Shown piece by piece: positions 16,129-25,503 of a stretch of 64,000 nucleotides of DNA (positions are counted from its first letter, which is position 1; each line of letters begins with the position of its first letter). The notes under the pieces are model-generated. The model had not been told where the DNA came from, did no database searches, and saw only the letters and a list, made by a program, of their open reading frames with translations. The DNA lies in contig WTKD01000013.1 of the NCBI GenBank assembly GCA_011524535.1, positions 1-64,000 of the forward strand, written 5' to 3'. The DNA comes from Spirochaetaceae bacterium. GTDB lineage: Bacteria; Spirochaetota; Spirochaetia; WTKD01. The position numbers and the translations under genes were made by a program.

Positions 16129-18020
16129 TGATTTCACATAAAAATGAAACAATACCTCGTCTGCTATACGAAAAAAATAAGCAAAACCCACAAAACACCG
16201 CGCAATTGAAAAAAAATGACCAGGAAGAATTTGTCCCCATAACATTTCACCAATTGTGGCTCTCTATCAGAGAGGTCGCCGGAGGTTTTTTGGATATGGG
16301 AGTGAAAGAAGGCGACAGAATTCTACATGTAAGCGATAATAACGCCAATTGGATGAGCGTTTGCCTCGCGACAGGATCAATTGGCGCTGTTGACATGCCA
16401 ACCCCGGCAAATTCAACCAAGAAAGATATCGAATATATTATCAGTCATGCGACTCCAAAAATATGTGTGTTGGAATCTTACACTTTGTACGAGACCTTAC
16501 ACGATTGTATACCAAAGAAAACCGCTATAGTAATCACACAAGAACTCAAGCAAAACATACCGAATGATAAAAAACACACCGTACTCACTTTATCTGATGT
16601 AAAAAGTAAAAACGCGCTATCTGTTGAAGAGTTTGAAACCACTCTCGCAAAAGGAGCCCCACAAGATCTTTCAACTATCATCTACACTTCTGGTACTACC
16701 GGAACACCAAAGGGGGTCATGCTTACCCATAGAAATTTCACATTTCAATTGGAAGAACTCATCGAAAAACGTGTTATAGGTGTAGGCGATATAGTTTTGT
16801 GCATTTTGCCGATATGGCATAGCTTCGAACGCATTGCAAATCTTCTGACCTTGGTTTCCAGTGGGACTCTTGCGTATTCTCGCCCGGTCGCTTCTGTTCT
16901 AGTGCAGGATATGCAAAAAGTAAAACCAACCATACTACCGGCTGTACCACGCTTGTGGGATGCAATACGTTTGGGTGTTCTTAAGAGAGTAAACAAATCT
17001 TCTTTTATCAGAAAAATTCTCTTCTATGCGTTTCTTGGCGTAGGGTATGCAAATGCATTTTTATTCAACCTCCAATACGATCTCGCCCCCCGTATACACA
17101 AAGAAAAACCTTCTATTTTTCTAAGATTTCTTGCTGTCTTAGGCAGAATAGTTCTCTTTCCATTCTATGCGCTTGGAAACATACTTGTTTTTAAGAAAAT
17201 AAAAAGCAGGCTGGGTGGACGATTTCGACTTGGAGTATCTGGGGCCGGAGCTTTGCAATTAAAGACCTATTTATTTTATCAGGCAATTGGTATTACAATC
17301 TGTGAAGGATATGGACTCACCGAAACTGCTCCAGTAGTTTCAATCAATAATGTCAACCGGAATAGGGCCGGTACTGTAGGGCAAGTACTCAACCGTCTGG
17401 ATTACAAAATACTAAACACAGAAGGGAGCATCGTCGCTCAAGGGGAACAAGGGGAACTACTTGTTAAAGGTGAATCTATCATGCGTGGATATTACCAGGA
17501 CCCCGAAACAACGAGCAAAGTAGTAGCGGCGGATGGATGGTTACGTACTGGAGACCTTGTTCTTGAAACAAAACAAAAGGACCTGAAAATAATTGGAAGA
17601 TTGAAAGATACTATTGTTTTGAGTAATGGTAAAAATGTTGAACCAGGGCCTATCGAAAGTGCTATTTGCGAATCCCAACATATAAGCGATGCACTGGTCG
17701 TTGGACAAGATCAAAACAGTATTTGTGCTTTGATTTTTATCAATAAAGAATCCATACAGGAATTTGCAAACGAACGCGGGCTAGGCTTTACCGGTGATAT
17801 CAAAGAACTCTGCAGCAACCCTGAAATACATCATTTGATTAGAAACGAGATAAATTTTTCGGTTAATACCCATAATGGCTTCCATTTGTACGAACTTATC
17901 TCAAAATTTGCTATCCTTAGCGACACTCTTGAGATAGGCAAGGAACTGAGTAAAACTATGAAATTGAAAAGATTTTATGTAATAAAAAAATATGAATCAA
18001 TCATAGAATCATTGTATTAA
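16128..18020 (+). CDS. AMP-forming long-chain acyl-CoA (or acyl-ACP) synthetase
   Basis: An adenylate-forming enzyme activating fatty acids. Seen: P-loop-like IYTSGTTGTPKGVMLTHRNF, LPIWHSFERIAN, the substrate/AMP motif CEGYGLTETAPVVS, and the hinge block GRLKDTIVLSNGKNVEPGPIE. The start is the ATG overlapping the fabZ stop (product begins MISHKNETIPRLL), not the earlier ORF Met inside fabZ. About 630 residues, with hydrophobic stretches around KILFYAFLGVGYANAFLF and VLFPFYALGNIL, suggest membrane association as in the larger bacterial AMP-ligases. Acyl-ACP rather than acyl-CoA as product cannot be excluded. Confidence 0.85.
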   Translation: MISHKNETIPRLLYEKNKQNPQNTAQLKKNDQEEFVPITFHQLWLSIREVAGGFLDMGVKEGDRILHVSDNNANWMSVCLATGSIGAVDMPTPANSTKKDIEYIISHATPKICVLESYTLYETLHDCIPKKTAIVITQELKQNIPNDKKHTVLTLSDVKSKNALSVEEFETTLAKGAPQDLSTIIYTSGTTGTPKGVMLTHRNFTFQLEELIEKRVIGVGDIVLCILPIWHSFERIANLLTLVSSGTLAYSRPVASVLVQDMQKVKPTILPAVPRLWDAIRLGVLKRVNKSSFIRKILFYAFLGVGYANAFLFNLQYDLAPRIHKEKPSIFLRFLAVLGRIVLFPFYALGNILVFKKIKSRLGGRFRLGVSGAGALQLKTYLFYQAIGITICEGYGLTETAPVVSINNVNRNRAGTVGQVLNRLDYKILNTEGSIVAQGEQGELLVKGESIMRGYYQDPETTSKVVAADGWLRTGDLVLETKQKDLKIIGRLKDTIVLSNGKNVEPGPIESAICESQHISDALVVGQDQNSICALIFINKESIQEFANERGLGFTGDIKELCSNPEIHHLIRNEINFSVNTHNGFHLYELISKFAILSDTLEIGKELSKTMKLKRFYVIKKYESIIESLY

Positions 18021-19304
18021 CGGAAGAATATCCGCAGATGTCCGAACAAAAGCATCAGGATATCCGCTATTGCGAAGCGTATAGAGCAAAAGCCCTTTCT
18101 CATCTTCGATAACAGGTCCGACCAATACCAACTGTGTGTTCCCTTTCTCAACTATCATTCCTTCAAAATGAGGAGAAACGGATGATAGAACGGATTTTGC
18201 AAAGGCTGGGTCTCGAAAAGCACCTATTTGGATATAATCCCCTTCTCTCTCAACAAATTTCTGCTCGGTGAAAAGCTCTGGATTTCCATAATCCTCAACC
18301 GGTTCAGACTCAGGGATATCCTGATTCGGAATAACCAAAAAAGATTCCTCTGGAATTTCCGGTAGAATATCTGGTTCTTGTGTAATAACTCCTGGCACTT
18401 CAAAGTCATCAACAACAGGAGGAACCTCTTCAATCACTAGGCTATCTGGCACAATTAAAGCGACTTCTTCAGGGGCCTCTTCGACATCTGATTCCAAGAC
18501 ATCGGGTATATCTACTATCCCATCGTCATCTGATGGAGTTCGAATATTTGAAGGAAAGTCAGCGAGTACATCCGGGACAATAGTTTCAATTTCTTCTTCG
18601 GGTGCTTCACTAGCTTCTGGAATAACAAATTCCTCCACAGGCTGATTTTGAACAGATAGAAAAGTATCCGCAAACACATCGGGGCCTTGGAGCGCCTCCT
18701 CCACTGAAGATGCTTCGCTCACTTCGGGAATTGCAAAATCACTTTGGGAATCGCCCCCTTCCACCGGCACCTCATCATATACATCAATTTCAGGAACGAG
18801 GTCTTCATTAGCAGGTTCGGGTATTGGAATGCTTTCGGTGGTTTCAGCAAGCAAGATATCGTCCAGAATTTCGTAAGCATCACTCGATTTACTCAAGAAA
18901 TTAGATTCAAGGGGTATTTCGAGCTGAGCTATTTCTTCGACTGGCTCGGGTAATTCCTCCTGAAATGGTGTTTCATCTATGGTTGCAGAACTGGAATCTA
19001 TTCGTTCAACCTGAATGAGAGTTGGTTCGGTAACCTTCAATAACTCGGCAAGCTCCGGTGATAAAAGCATTGTGTTGCCGATTGGTCTTAATGGCGCGAG
19101 TACTCTTCCCTGACCAACAATATTATTAGCTCCATTGCGCATCGTTACTCGTGCTCCTTCTTCAAAGGCATAAGAGTAGAGAAAAAAACCAGGTTGGGCA
19201 AAATCAGACTGCAACCCTGGCGCCGCAAGAGTTCTATATACGGCCTGTGCATTGATAAAAAAAGTGCCACATAATAACGACACACAGATAGTTAAGACCT
19301 TCAT
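18009..19304 (-). CDS. secreted SPOR-domain protein with acidic Pro/Glu-rich repeat region
   Basis: A signal peptide (MKVLTICVSLLCGTFFINAQA) leads to an N-terminal domain of ~110 residues (EEGARVTMRNGANNIVGQGRVLAPL) that may be beta-barrel-like. A long low-complexity acidic part (~residues 120-350) has degenerate repeats such as IPEVSEASSVEE, IPEASEAPEEE and IPDVLESDVEEAPEE. The C-terminus is a SPOR domain (GDYIQIGAFRDPAFAKSVLSSV ... GPVIEDEKGLLLYTLRNSGYPDAFVR), which binds glycan strands stripped of stem peptides at division sites. It overlaps the convergent acyl-CoA synthetase gene by 12 nt. A TATAAC box sits 5 nt before the ATG. Confidence 0.8.
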   Translation of the reverse strand: MKVLTICVSLLCGTFFINAQAVYRTLAAPGLQSDFAQPGFFLYSYAFEEGARVTMRNGANNIVGQGRVLAPLRPIGNTMLLSPELAELLKVTEPTLIQVERIDSSSATIDETPFQEELPEPVEEIAQLEIPLESNFLSKSSDAYEILDDILLAETTESIPIPEPANEDLVPEIDVYDEVPVEGGDSQSDFAIPEVSEASSVEEALQGPDVFADTFLSVQNQPVEEFVIPEASEAPEEEIETIVPDVLADFPSNIRTPSDDDGIVDIPDVLESDVEEAPEEVALIVPDSLVIEEVPPVVDDFEVPGVITQEPDILPEIPEESFLVIPNQDIPESEPVEDYGNPELFTEQKFVEREGDYIQIGAFRDPAFAKSVLSSVSPHFEGMIVEKGNTQLVLVGPVIEDEKGLLLYTLRNSGYPDAFVRTSADILPLIQ

Positions 19305-19385
19305 AACTGGTTATAGTTTCGGATCAATATAATTATTGATTACATATTTAGTGCATATGTCACCAAATAAGGGTATACTCGATCT

Positions 19386-20819
19386 ATGAAACGCCTCCAT
19401 GTACTGGGTATGGGGAATGCGGGTCGCATTATTTTGGAAAAGATCGATGTTTTTTTTCCATCTGTTGAATCAATTTTCTGTTATGATGATGATACTCTGA
19501 AAATAGGCTCAACCATAGCAGGACATCGCGTAAAGGGCTCAATAGACAAAGAACTTCAGAATCAACGTTTCAATTCGATGGATGCCGCTATATTAGCAAT
19601 GCCCAGTGCGAAAAAACAACGGATAGCAGACCTCTATTTTATTTTGAGGAATTTATATTGCGAATGCATATACGTTCTCCCCAATTCTGCGACTATTTTA
19701 GAAGGCGATGTATTCAATGGAAACATTCATCGCATTCGTCCCGAAGACGTGATCGGGCGTCCTTTTCACCCTCTACAACTTGGACTACATCAAAAACAAG
19801 CAAATACAAAAACAGTTTTGATCACTGGGGCAGGAGGCAGTTTGGGTTCCGAATTGGCCAAGCAAGCGCTTTGGCTATCCTTCAAACATATCTACTTACT
19901 CGGACACGGGGAAACCAGTATTGTCCGCATCCTACGTACGTTGCAAAGTCTCCAACGCGAAGGATTATCGCCAGATACGCGTATCACGCCATTAATTGTT
20001 GATATGAAAGATAAGATGAATCTGCGTCATTGCTTGCATGAATCCAATCCCGACATCGTAATACATACAGCCGCTCATAAACATGTCCTATTGATGGAAT
20101 CAAATCCATATTCTGCATTTGCCAACAACATAGTATCAATGATACATCTTTTCGAAATTTTGAATGATATGAATGTAGACAGAATCCTTCATGTCTCAAC
20201 CGATAAAGCAACCCAGCCTCGATCAATATATGGGAAATCAAAAATCATTGCTGAAGAGCTGGCATTAAATACTGCTTTACCTACTACAGTTGTTCGTTTT
20301 GGAAATATATTATCTTCTCGAGGCAGCCTTTCGGAAGTAATCGAGAACCACTCGCCCTCGCAAAGCCTTCAACTTACCGATCCAGAATCAGAACGCTATT
20401 ATATGAGCGCTTCAGAAGCCGCATCCTTGATTCTCCGGGTCATCTTTGATGGCGATACACATACGATATATGGCCTCGAAATGGGAGAACCTGTAAAACT
20501 ACGTGATATGGCAGATATGCTTCTTAGATTCTTCTTTCCCCATGCCCATCGATCTATTGAAACATCGTACGAAGGTCTAGCAAAATCAGAAAATTTTTCT
20601 GAAATGATGACGGATACCGATGAAATCCGAAAGGATACCAATATTCCACGGGTGCAAATAATTGAACATCGTGATGGAACCACTAATATCCCTAACCCCT
20701 TGTATTATAAAGAGCTATGCGAACTCTTAATCGATACCATTGACCCAGGAACCAATTTTTCTGAATTGTTTCAAAAATGCACAGAGTTAAAAGTGACCAA
20801 TGTGCACCATGTCCACTAA
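19386..20819 (+). CDS. nucleotide-sugar 4,6-dehydratase/epimerase (CapD/FlaA1-like) with N-terminal nucleotide-binding-like domain
   Basis: The C-terminal ~330 residues are a short-chain dehydrogenase-fold sugar enzyme: LITGAGGSLGSELAKQ (NAD binding), HTAAHKHVLLMESNPY, VSTDKATQPRSIYGKSKIIAEEL. The YGKSK tyrosine-lysine pair is intact, as in inverting PseB-like dehydratases; long membrane CapD/WbpM proteins usually have Met at this Tyr. The first ~120 residues form a separate Rossmann-like domain (HVLGMGNAGRIILEKI) without the membrane helices of CapD. It is followed by an aminotransferase gene, so the pair probably makes an amino-deoxy sugar for surface glycan or flagellin. TATACT lies 6 nt before the ATG. 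Confidence 0.8.
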   Translation: MKRLHVLGMGNAGRIILEKIDVFFPSVESIFCYDDDTLKIGSTIAGHRVKGSIDKELQNQRFNSMDAAILAMPSAKKQRIADLYFILRNLYCECIYVLPNSATILEGDVFNGNIHRIRPEDVIGRPFHPLQLGLHQKQANTKTVLITGAGGSLGSELAKQALWLSFKHIYLLGHGETSIVRILRTLQSLQREGLSPDTRITPLIVDMKDKMNLRHCLHESNPDIVIHTAAHKHVLLMESNPYSAFANNIVSMIHLFEILNDMNVDRILHVSTDKATQPRSIYGKSKIIAEELALNTALPTTVVRFGNILSSRGSLSEVIENHSPSQSLQLTDPESERYYMSASEAASLILRVIFDGDTHTIYGLEMGEPVKLRDMADMLLRFFFPHAHRSIETSYEGLAKSENFSEMMTDTDEIRKDTNIPRVQIIEHRDGTTNIPNPLYYKELCELLIDTIDPGTNFSELFQKCTELKVTNVHHVH

Positions 20820-20890
20820 TACTATGATCATCCTATACCGTCCATATCACACAATATGCTCCAAAATACTATTATCCACAGGTAACTCTC

Positions 20891-22039
20891 ATGCAAAAAA
20901 TTCCTAATATCCCCTTCCACCGCCCAGTCATAGGTTCCGAGGAGCTAGCAGCTACACAACGTGTACTGGAAAGTGGGTGGATTACAACAGGAAATGAATG
21001 TACCCTACTCGAACGTGAATGTGCAGAGGCTCTAAAGGCACGGTTTGCGGTTTCACTTTCTAGTGCTACCGCAGGATTGCATGTGGCAATAAAGCTTGGG
21101 AATCTCCCCCAGCATTCGCGTATCGCGGTTTCTACTCTCACCTTCGCAGCTTGTGGTCACGTAATTATACAAGCGGGTCATATTCCTCTATTTGTTGATA
21201 TTGCACCAGATTCCTTTCATATGGACCCTAAGCTATTAGAAGCCCATATTATTCGATACCGGAACACCGACCATCCCGTATCATCGATTATGTGTGTACA
21301 TTATGCAGGGGAACCACGCTATATAGATGAATATGCCGGGCTTGCTACACAATATGGGTTATGGCTCATCGAGGATGCCGCTCATTGTGCTCCTCTCACG
21401 AATAAGGAACATAGCTATCCAAAAAAGGATGTTGCCGTATTTTCTTTCTATGCAACGAAACCCATGACCTCTGCAGAAGGTGGGCTCCTCTGTACCAACG
21501 AAGAGCAACCATACATACATGCCAAAATTCTTCGATCGCACGGAATTTCTCAAGAAACGTGGACGAGATACAAAAAAGAATCATCCGCATACGATGTCGT
21601 CTCTGATGGATACAAATACAATTTATCAGATGTACACGCCGCTATTGCAAGAGCTCAATTATTAAAACAGCACACCTTGCTCAAGGCCCGTGAAAGGATT
21701 GCAAACGAATACACCGCATTATTCACCGATGGTGAAGGTATTATACTCCCAAATCCGGTACATCCCGTTCATGCTTGGCATCTCTTTGTCATACGTATTG
21801 TCTCAAAAAACATATCTAGGGACACCCTTATGAAAACTCTTGCCAAGGCGGGGATTCAAACTTCCATCCATTTTCGCCCCCTTCATCACCATAGTTACTT
21901 CTCGCATTACGTAAAAGATACACTTCCTTATGCCGACAAACTTGCAGATGAAATACTCAGCCTCCCAATATATCCTGGCCTATCGCACAAAGACATAGAA
22001 TATATCGTAGATACGACAAAAAAGGCATTGGCCGAATAA
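20891..22039 (+). CDS. DegT/DnrJ/EryC1/StrS-family sugar aminotransferase
   Basis: A PLP-dependent transaminase acting on keto-sugars attached to nucleotides. Seen: IPFHRPVIGSEELAATQRVLESGWITTGNEC at the N-terminus, SATAGLHVAI, LIEDAAHCAPL (PLP contact Asp) and FSFYATKPMTSAEGGLL with the Schiff-base lysine. It ends with the usual FRPLHHHSYF and ILSLPIYPGLSHKDIEYI. The length of 382 is standard. With the preceding dehydratase it resembles PseB/PseC-like pairs; the exact sugar cannot be read from sequence. Confidence 0.88.
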   Translation: MQKIPNIPFHRPVIGSEELAATQRVLESGWITTGNECTLLERECAEALKARFAVSLSSATAGLHVAIKLGNLPQHSRIAVSTLTFAACGHVIIQAGHIPLFVDIAPDSFHMDPKLLEAHIIRYRNTDHPVSSIMCVHYAGEPRYIDEYAGLATQYGLWLIEDAAHCAPLTNKEHSYPKKDVAVFSFYATKPMTSAEGGLLCTNEEQPYIHAKILRSHGISQETWTRYKKESSAYDVVSDGYKYNLSDVHAAIARAQLLKQHTLLKARERIANEYTALFTDGEGIILPNPVHPVHAWHLFVIRIVSKNISRDTLMKTLAKAGIQTSIHFRPLHHHSYFSHYVKDTLPYADKLADEILSLPIYPGLSHKDIEYIVDTTKKALAE

Positions 22040-22099
22040 TTTTGTATTATTCATCGCTATTTCATACACACAGAGAATCCCGCCAATCTCCGCAAGTTC

Positions 22100-22129
22100 T
22101 TGACGTATCCACTCTCAAATAGCTACGTT
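22100..22129 (+). promoter_or_regulatory. candidate leaderless promoter of dnaE
   Basis: -35 TTGACG, an 18-nt spacer, weak -10 TACGTT, 5 nt (AACAT), then the GTG start at 22135. There is no Shine-Dalgarno sequence. Confidence 0.4.
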
Positions 22130-22134
22130 AACAT

Positions 22135-25100
22135 GTGCTCATTCCACTTCATGTTCATTCAGACTACAGTTTGCTGAGATCCCTCCTACGCGTTAAAGAA
22201 ATAGTTTCGCACGCAGTCGAACAAGGAAATACCCATGCATGCATATGCGATGAGGGCAATCTATTTGGTGTTATTCCTTTCGTGCGAGCCTGTTTATCAG
22301 AACAAATAACCCCAGTGATAGGATGCGAATTCGCCATCGCACCGCGTGGGCGAGACAAGAAATCAAAAATAGAAAACAAATCAATGGAAAATACGATTCA
22401 ACTTATTGCCCAGAGCAATGAGGGGTTCCAGAATCTTTCTATGCTTTCGTCCTATGCCTATACAGAAGGGTTTTATTACCGCCCGCGAATCGATGATGAA
22501 CTGCTTGCTAAATACAACAAAGACCTATTATGTATACAGGGTGCCGCCCGCAGCGATGTTGGCCTTGCTCTCCGAAAAAATCAGCCCGATACTGCCCACA
22601 AACGGATCGAGTGGTACATAAACCTATATGGTGCGGAGCATGTCTACCTTGCACTCTCGAAAAACGGTACGGCTGAGCAGGATACCCTCAATCTAGAACT
22701 TGAAAAACTTGCAATGGAATACAAGCTGGCTACTGTTATTTGTAACGAAGCCTATTATAAGCATCAGGATGACGCCGATGCACACGATATATTGATTCGC
22801 ATAGGGCAAAACAGAAAAAAAGAAGGGTCTGGAATTCTATTCCCATCCCGTGAATTTTATCTTAAAACCGAAGAAACAATACGCAAAGAATTTCCATCGC
22901 ACGAGGAAGCCATACATAACACTGTGAAAATTGCGGAATCTTGTACAACCGTCTTTGAACATCTCGAACCTCAGCTTCCCGAATACGCTATTCCCGAGGG
23001 GTTCAAAGACTCCGCCGAATATTTGAAACACCTTGCCTTTGCAGGTCTTTCAGAACGATACCCCGTTGTTACCGATACGCATCGAGAGCGTTTAGATTTT
23101 GAATTGAACACCATTATAACCATGGGCTTTGTGGGATATTTTTTGATTATTTGGGATTTCGTACAATATGCATTGGCTCAAGGCATACCCGTCGGCCCAG
23201 GCAGGGGTTCAGGAGCAGGTTCCCTGGTTGCCTATGCACTTCACATTACCGACATAGACCCCTTGCAGTACGGTCTTCTTTTCGAACGATTTTTGAACCC
23301 CGAGCGAATATCTATGCCCGATTTCGATATAGATTTCTGTATAGATGGGCGCCCTGACATTATTCAATATATAACAGAACGGTATGGTCAAAATAACGTC
23401 AGCCAAATTATCACATTTGGAACCCTAAAAGCTCGTGCTGCATTAAAGGACGTTGCAAGAGTCATGGGCCTTCCCTTTGGTGATGTGAATAATCTGGTAT
23501 CGTATATCCCTTACATACTAAATGAAAGCCTTGTTGATGTGTTTAAACATCAGAAATTCCTAAAAAAATACTATACGAATTCCGCTGATTATCGTAAATG
23601 CGTACATATTGCTGAGAAACTCATAGGACTAAATAGGCATGCTTCAACACATCCAGCCGGAATCGTAATAGGAAAAAAGAATATTATTGATTATCTCCCG
23701 TTATATCGGGATCCTCGATCTGGATTAATTTCGACTCAATATTCAATGGATGCTCTCGAAGAGTTTGGTCTAATAAAAATGGACATTCTCGGATTAAAAA
23801 CACTTACTATCATGAAGAATGCAGAAAAAATGATTAAGGAATATGCTCCTAGCTTTTCTCTCGAGAAATTAGACATACACGATGCCGAAACATACGCCAT
23901 GTTGTCCGAAGGAGAAAGTCGAGGCATCTTTCAACTTGAAAGCGCAGGCATGCAACAAATTTTGCGGCGAACAAAACCGGAACGCATCGAAGATATCACG
24001 GCAATCAATGCATTGTACCGCCCTGGCCCTATGCAGTTTATAGACATGTACATCGACAACAAAAAAAATAGTGGAGATTTTGAATATCTTATCCCCGAAG
24101 TGGAAGAAATACTCGAAGAAACCTATGGCATAATAGTATATCAAGAACAAGTCATGCAGATTGTCCAAAGAATTGGAGGGTTTTCTCTCGGCGAGGCTGA
24201 TATTATGCGAAGGGTTATGGGCAAAAAGAAGAAAAATGAGATGGCAGCCATTCGAAAAAAATTCGTACAAGGAGCCCTCAAACAAGGATACAAAAAAGTC
24301 CGTTCCGAAAAAATATTCGACATACTAGAGCCTTTCGCAGGGTATGGATTCAATAAATCTCACGCTGCAGCATATGCTCTTCTTGCGTTCAAGAATGCGT
24401 ATCTAAAAACTCATCACAAAGCATCCTTTTTTGCAGCGTGCTTGAACTGTGAATACAAATTCCCCGATAGCTTTGCATCTTTTATTGAGATGGTGCAAGA
24501 CTACCATATTCCACTCATTGCACCCGATGTAAACATTTCACACAGGGAGTTTACGGTTCGAGGCACCCAGGAAATAGTATTTGGGTTCATTGGAATAAAA
24601 ACAATAGCTGAATCTATTGCACAAGAAATTGTTAGAGCACGAAATTCACACCCTTTCACATCAATGAACGATTTTCTCACCCGTACGGATTTAAGCATAT
24701 TACGGAAATCGGCCATTACAACCCTTATTCGCATTGGAGCCTTCGATTCGATATCAAATAATCGAAAAAAACTGTTTTTAGAATTCGATTCATCCTACGA
24801 AGCCATTCAACAACAAAAACAACAAGTGAAAACTGGGCAGCCCTCATTATTTGATGTCGAGGAGCTTTCTGAGGAGAAAAACATCGTCATCGAAGACTGG
24901 ACGATGGAAGAAAAACTGCATCACGAAAAACAATTTCTTCATTATTACGTCAGTGGAAACCCTCTCGATAGATACTCTATCGCCCAAAAACAATTATTGT
25001 ATAGTTCATCTCAAAAAGATAGAGAATTAATCGGTGTATACGAAGAGAAAGGACGTTTCACAACCAAAAAAAATAAGGAAATAGTGACCGCAAAACTAGA

Positions 25101-25503
25101 AACAATCTATGGACACAAGCAACTGCGTATATTTTCCTCCCCTTATGAAAAATACCATGACCATCTCAAAAACGGAAAAGTAATACATATATCGGCGAGA
25201 CAAGACAGCCGAGACCCCACTCTCTACATACTAAATTCGGTTACTCGTGCTATCCCCGATGATGAGCACACCATAGAAACCGTACATATCCAAGTTGTAC
25301 CCATCCTTCCAGCGAAAACGATGGCAACCCTGCTGAAAGATCATATTCTCCCAAACAAAGGACTAAGCACCCTACATGTCCACGAAGAGGGGCAAAATAA
25401 TGAGGTGCTCATTTGCTCTCCTCAGTACTCTATTAGCCCCCGTGCCGAGGTACTCGAATCATTAAGAAAGCTTGTGTTTGTTTCTCATGTCTGGACCGAA
25501 TAA
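22135..25503 (+). CDS. dnaE: DNA polymerase III alpha subunit
   Basis: The replicative polymerase. The N-terminal PHP domain starts at once (IPLHVHSDYSLLRSLL), and the C-family palm motifs include GRGSGAGSLVAYAL and PDFDIDFC (catalytic aspartates, ~residues 395-400). Also seen: LNRHASTHPAGIV, YRPGPMQFID, MRRVMGKKKK and FAGYGFNKSHAAAYAL. The C-terminus contains a short QPSLFD-like clamp-binding peptide (~residue 900), followed by OB-fold-like sequence. Length 1122, typical. The start codon is GTG; a nearby ATG two bases earlier is out of frame. It is followed by recG with a 1-nt TAATG overlap. Confidence 0.95.
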   Translation: MLIPLHVHSDYSLLRSLLRVKEIVSHAVEQGNTHACICDEGNLFGVIPFVRACLSEQITPVIGCEFAIAPRGRDKKSKIENKSMENTIQLIAQSNEGFQNLSMLSSYAYTEGFYYRPRIDDELLAKYNKDLLCIQGAARSDVGLALRKNQPDTAHKRIEWYINLYGAEHVYLALSKNGTAEQDTLNLELEKLAMEYKLATVICNEAYYKHQDDADAHDILIRIGQNRKKEGSGILFPSREFYLKTEETIRKEFPSHEEAIHNTVKIAESCTTVFEHLEPQLPEYAIPEGFKDSAEYLKHLAFAGLSERYPVVTDTHRERLDFELNTIITMGFVGYFLIIWDFVQYALAQGIPVGPGRGSGAGSLVAYALHITDIDPLQYGLLFERFLNPERISMPDFDIDFCIDGRPDIIQYITERYGQNNVSQIITFGTLKARAALKDVARVMGLPFGDVNNLVSYIPYILNESLVDVFKHQKFLKKYYTNSADYRKCVHIAEKLIGLNRHASTHPAGIVIGKKNIIDYLPLYRDPRSGLISTQYSMDALEEFGLIKMDILGLKTLTIMKNAEKMIKEYAPSFSLEKLDIHDAETYAMLSEGESRGIFQLESAGMQQILRRTKPERIEDITAINALYRPGPMQFIDMYIDNKKNSGDFEYLIPEVEEILEETYGIIVYQEQVMQIVQRIGGFSLGEADIMRRVMGKKKKNEMAAIRKKFVQGALKQGYKKVRSEKIFDILEPFAGYGFNKSHAAAYALLAFKNAYLKTHHKASFFAACLNCEYKFPDSFASFIEMVQDYHIPLIAPDVNISHREFTVRGTQEIVFGFIGIKTIAESIAQEIVRARNSHPFTSMNDFLTRTDLSILRKSAITTLIRIGAFDSISNNRKKLFLEFDSSYEAIQQQKQQVKTGQPSLFDVEELSEEKNIVIEDWTMEEKLHHEKQFLHYYVSGNPLDRYSIAQKQLLYSSSQKDRELIGVYEEKGRFTTKKNKEIVTAKLETIYGHKQLRIFSSPYEKYHDHLKNGKVIHISARQDSRDPTLYILNSVTRAIPDDEHTIETVHIQVVPILPAKTMATLLKDHILPNKGLSTLHVHEEGQNNEVLICSPQYSISPRAEVLESLRKLVFVSHVWTE

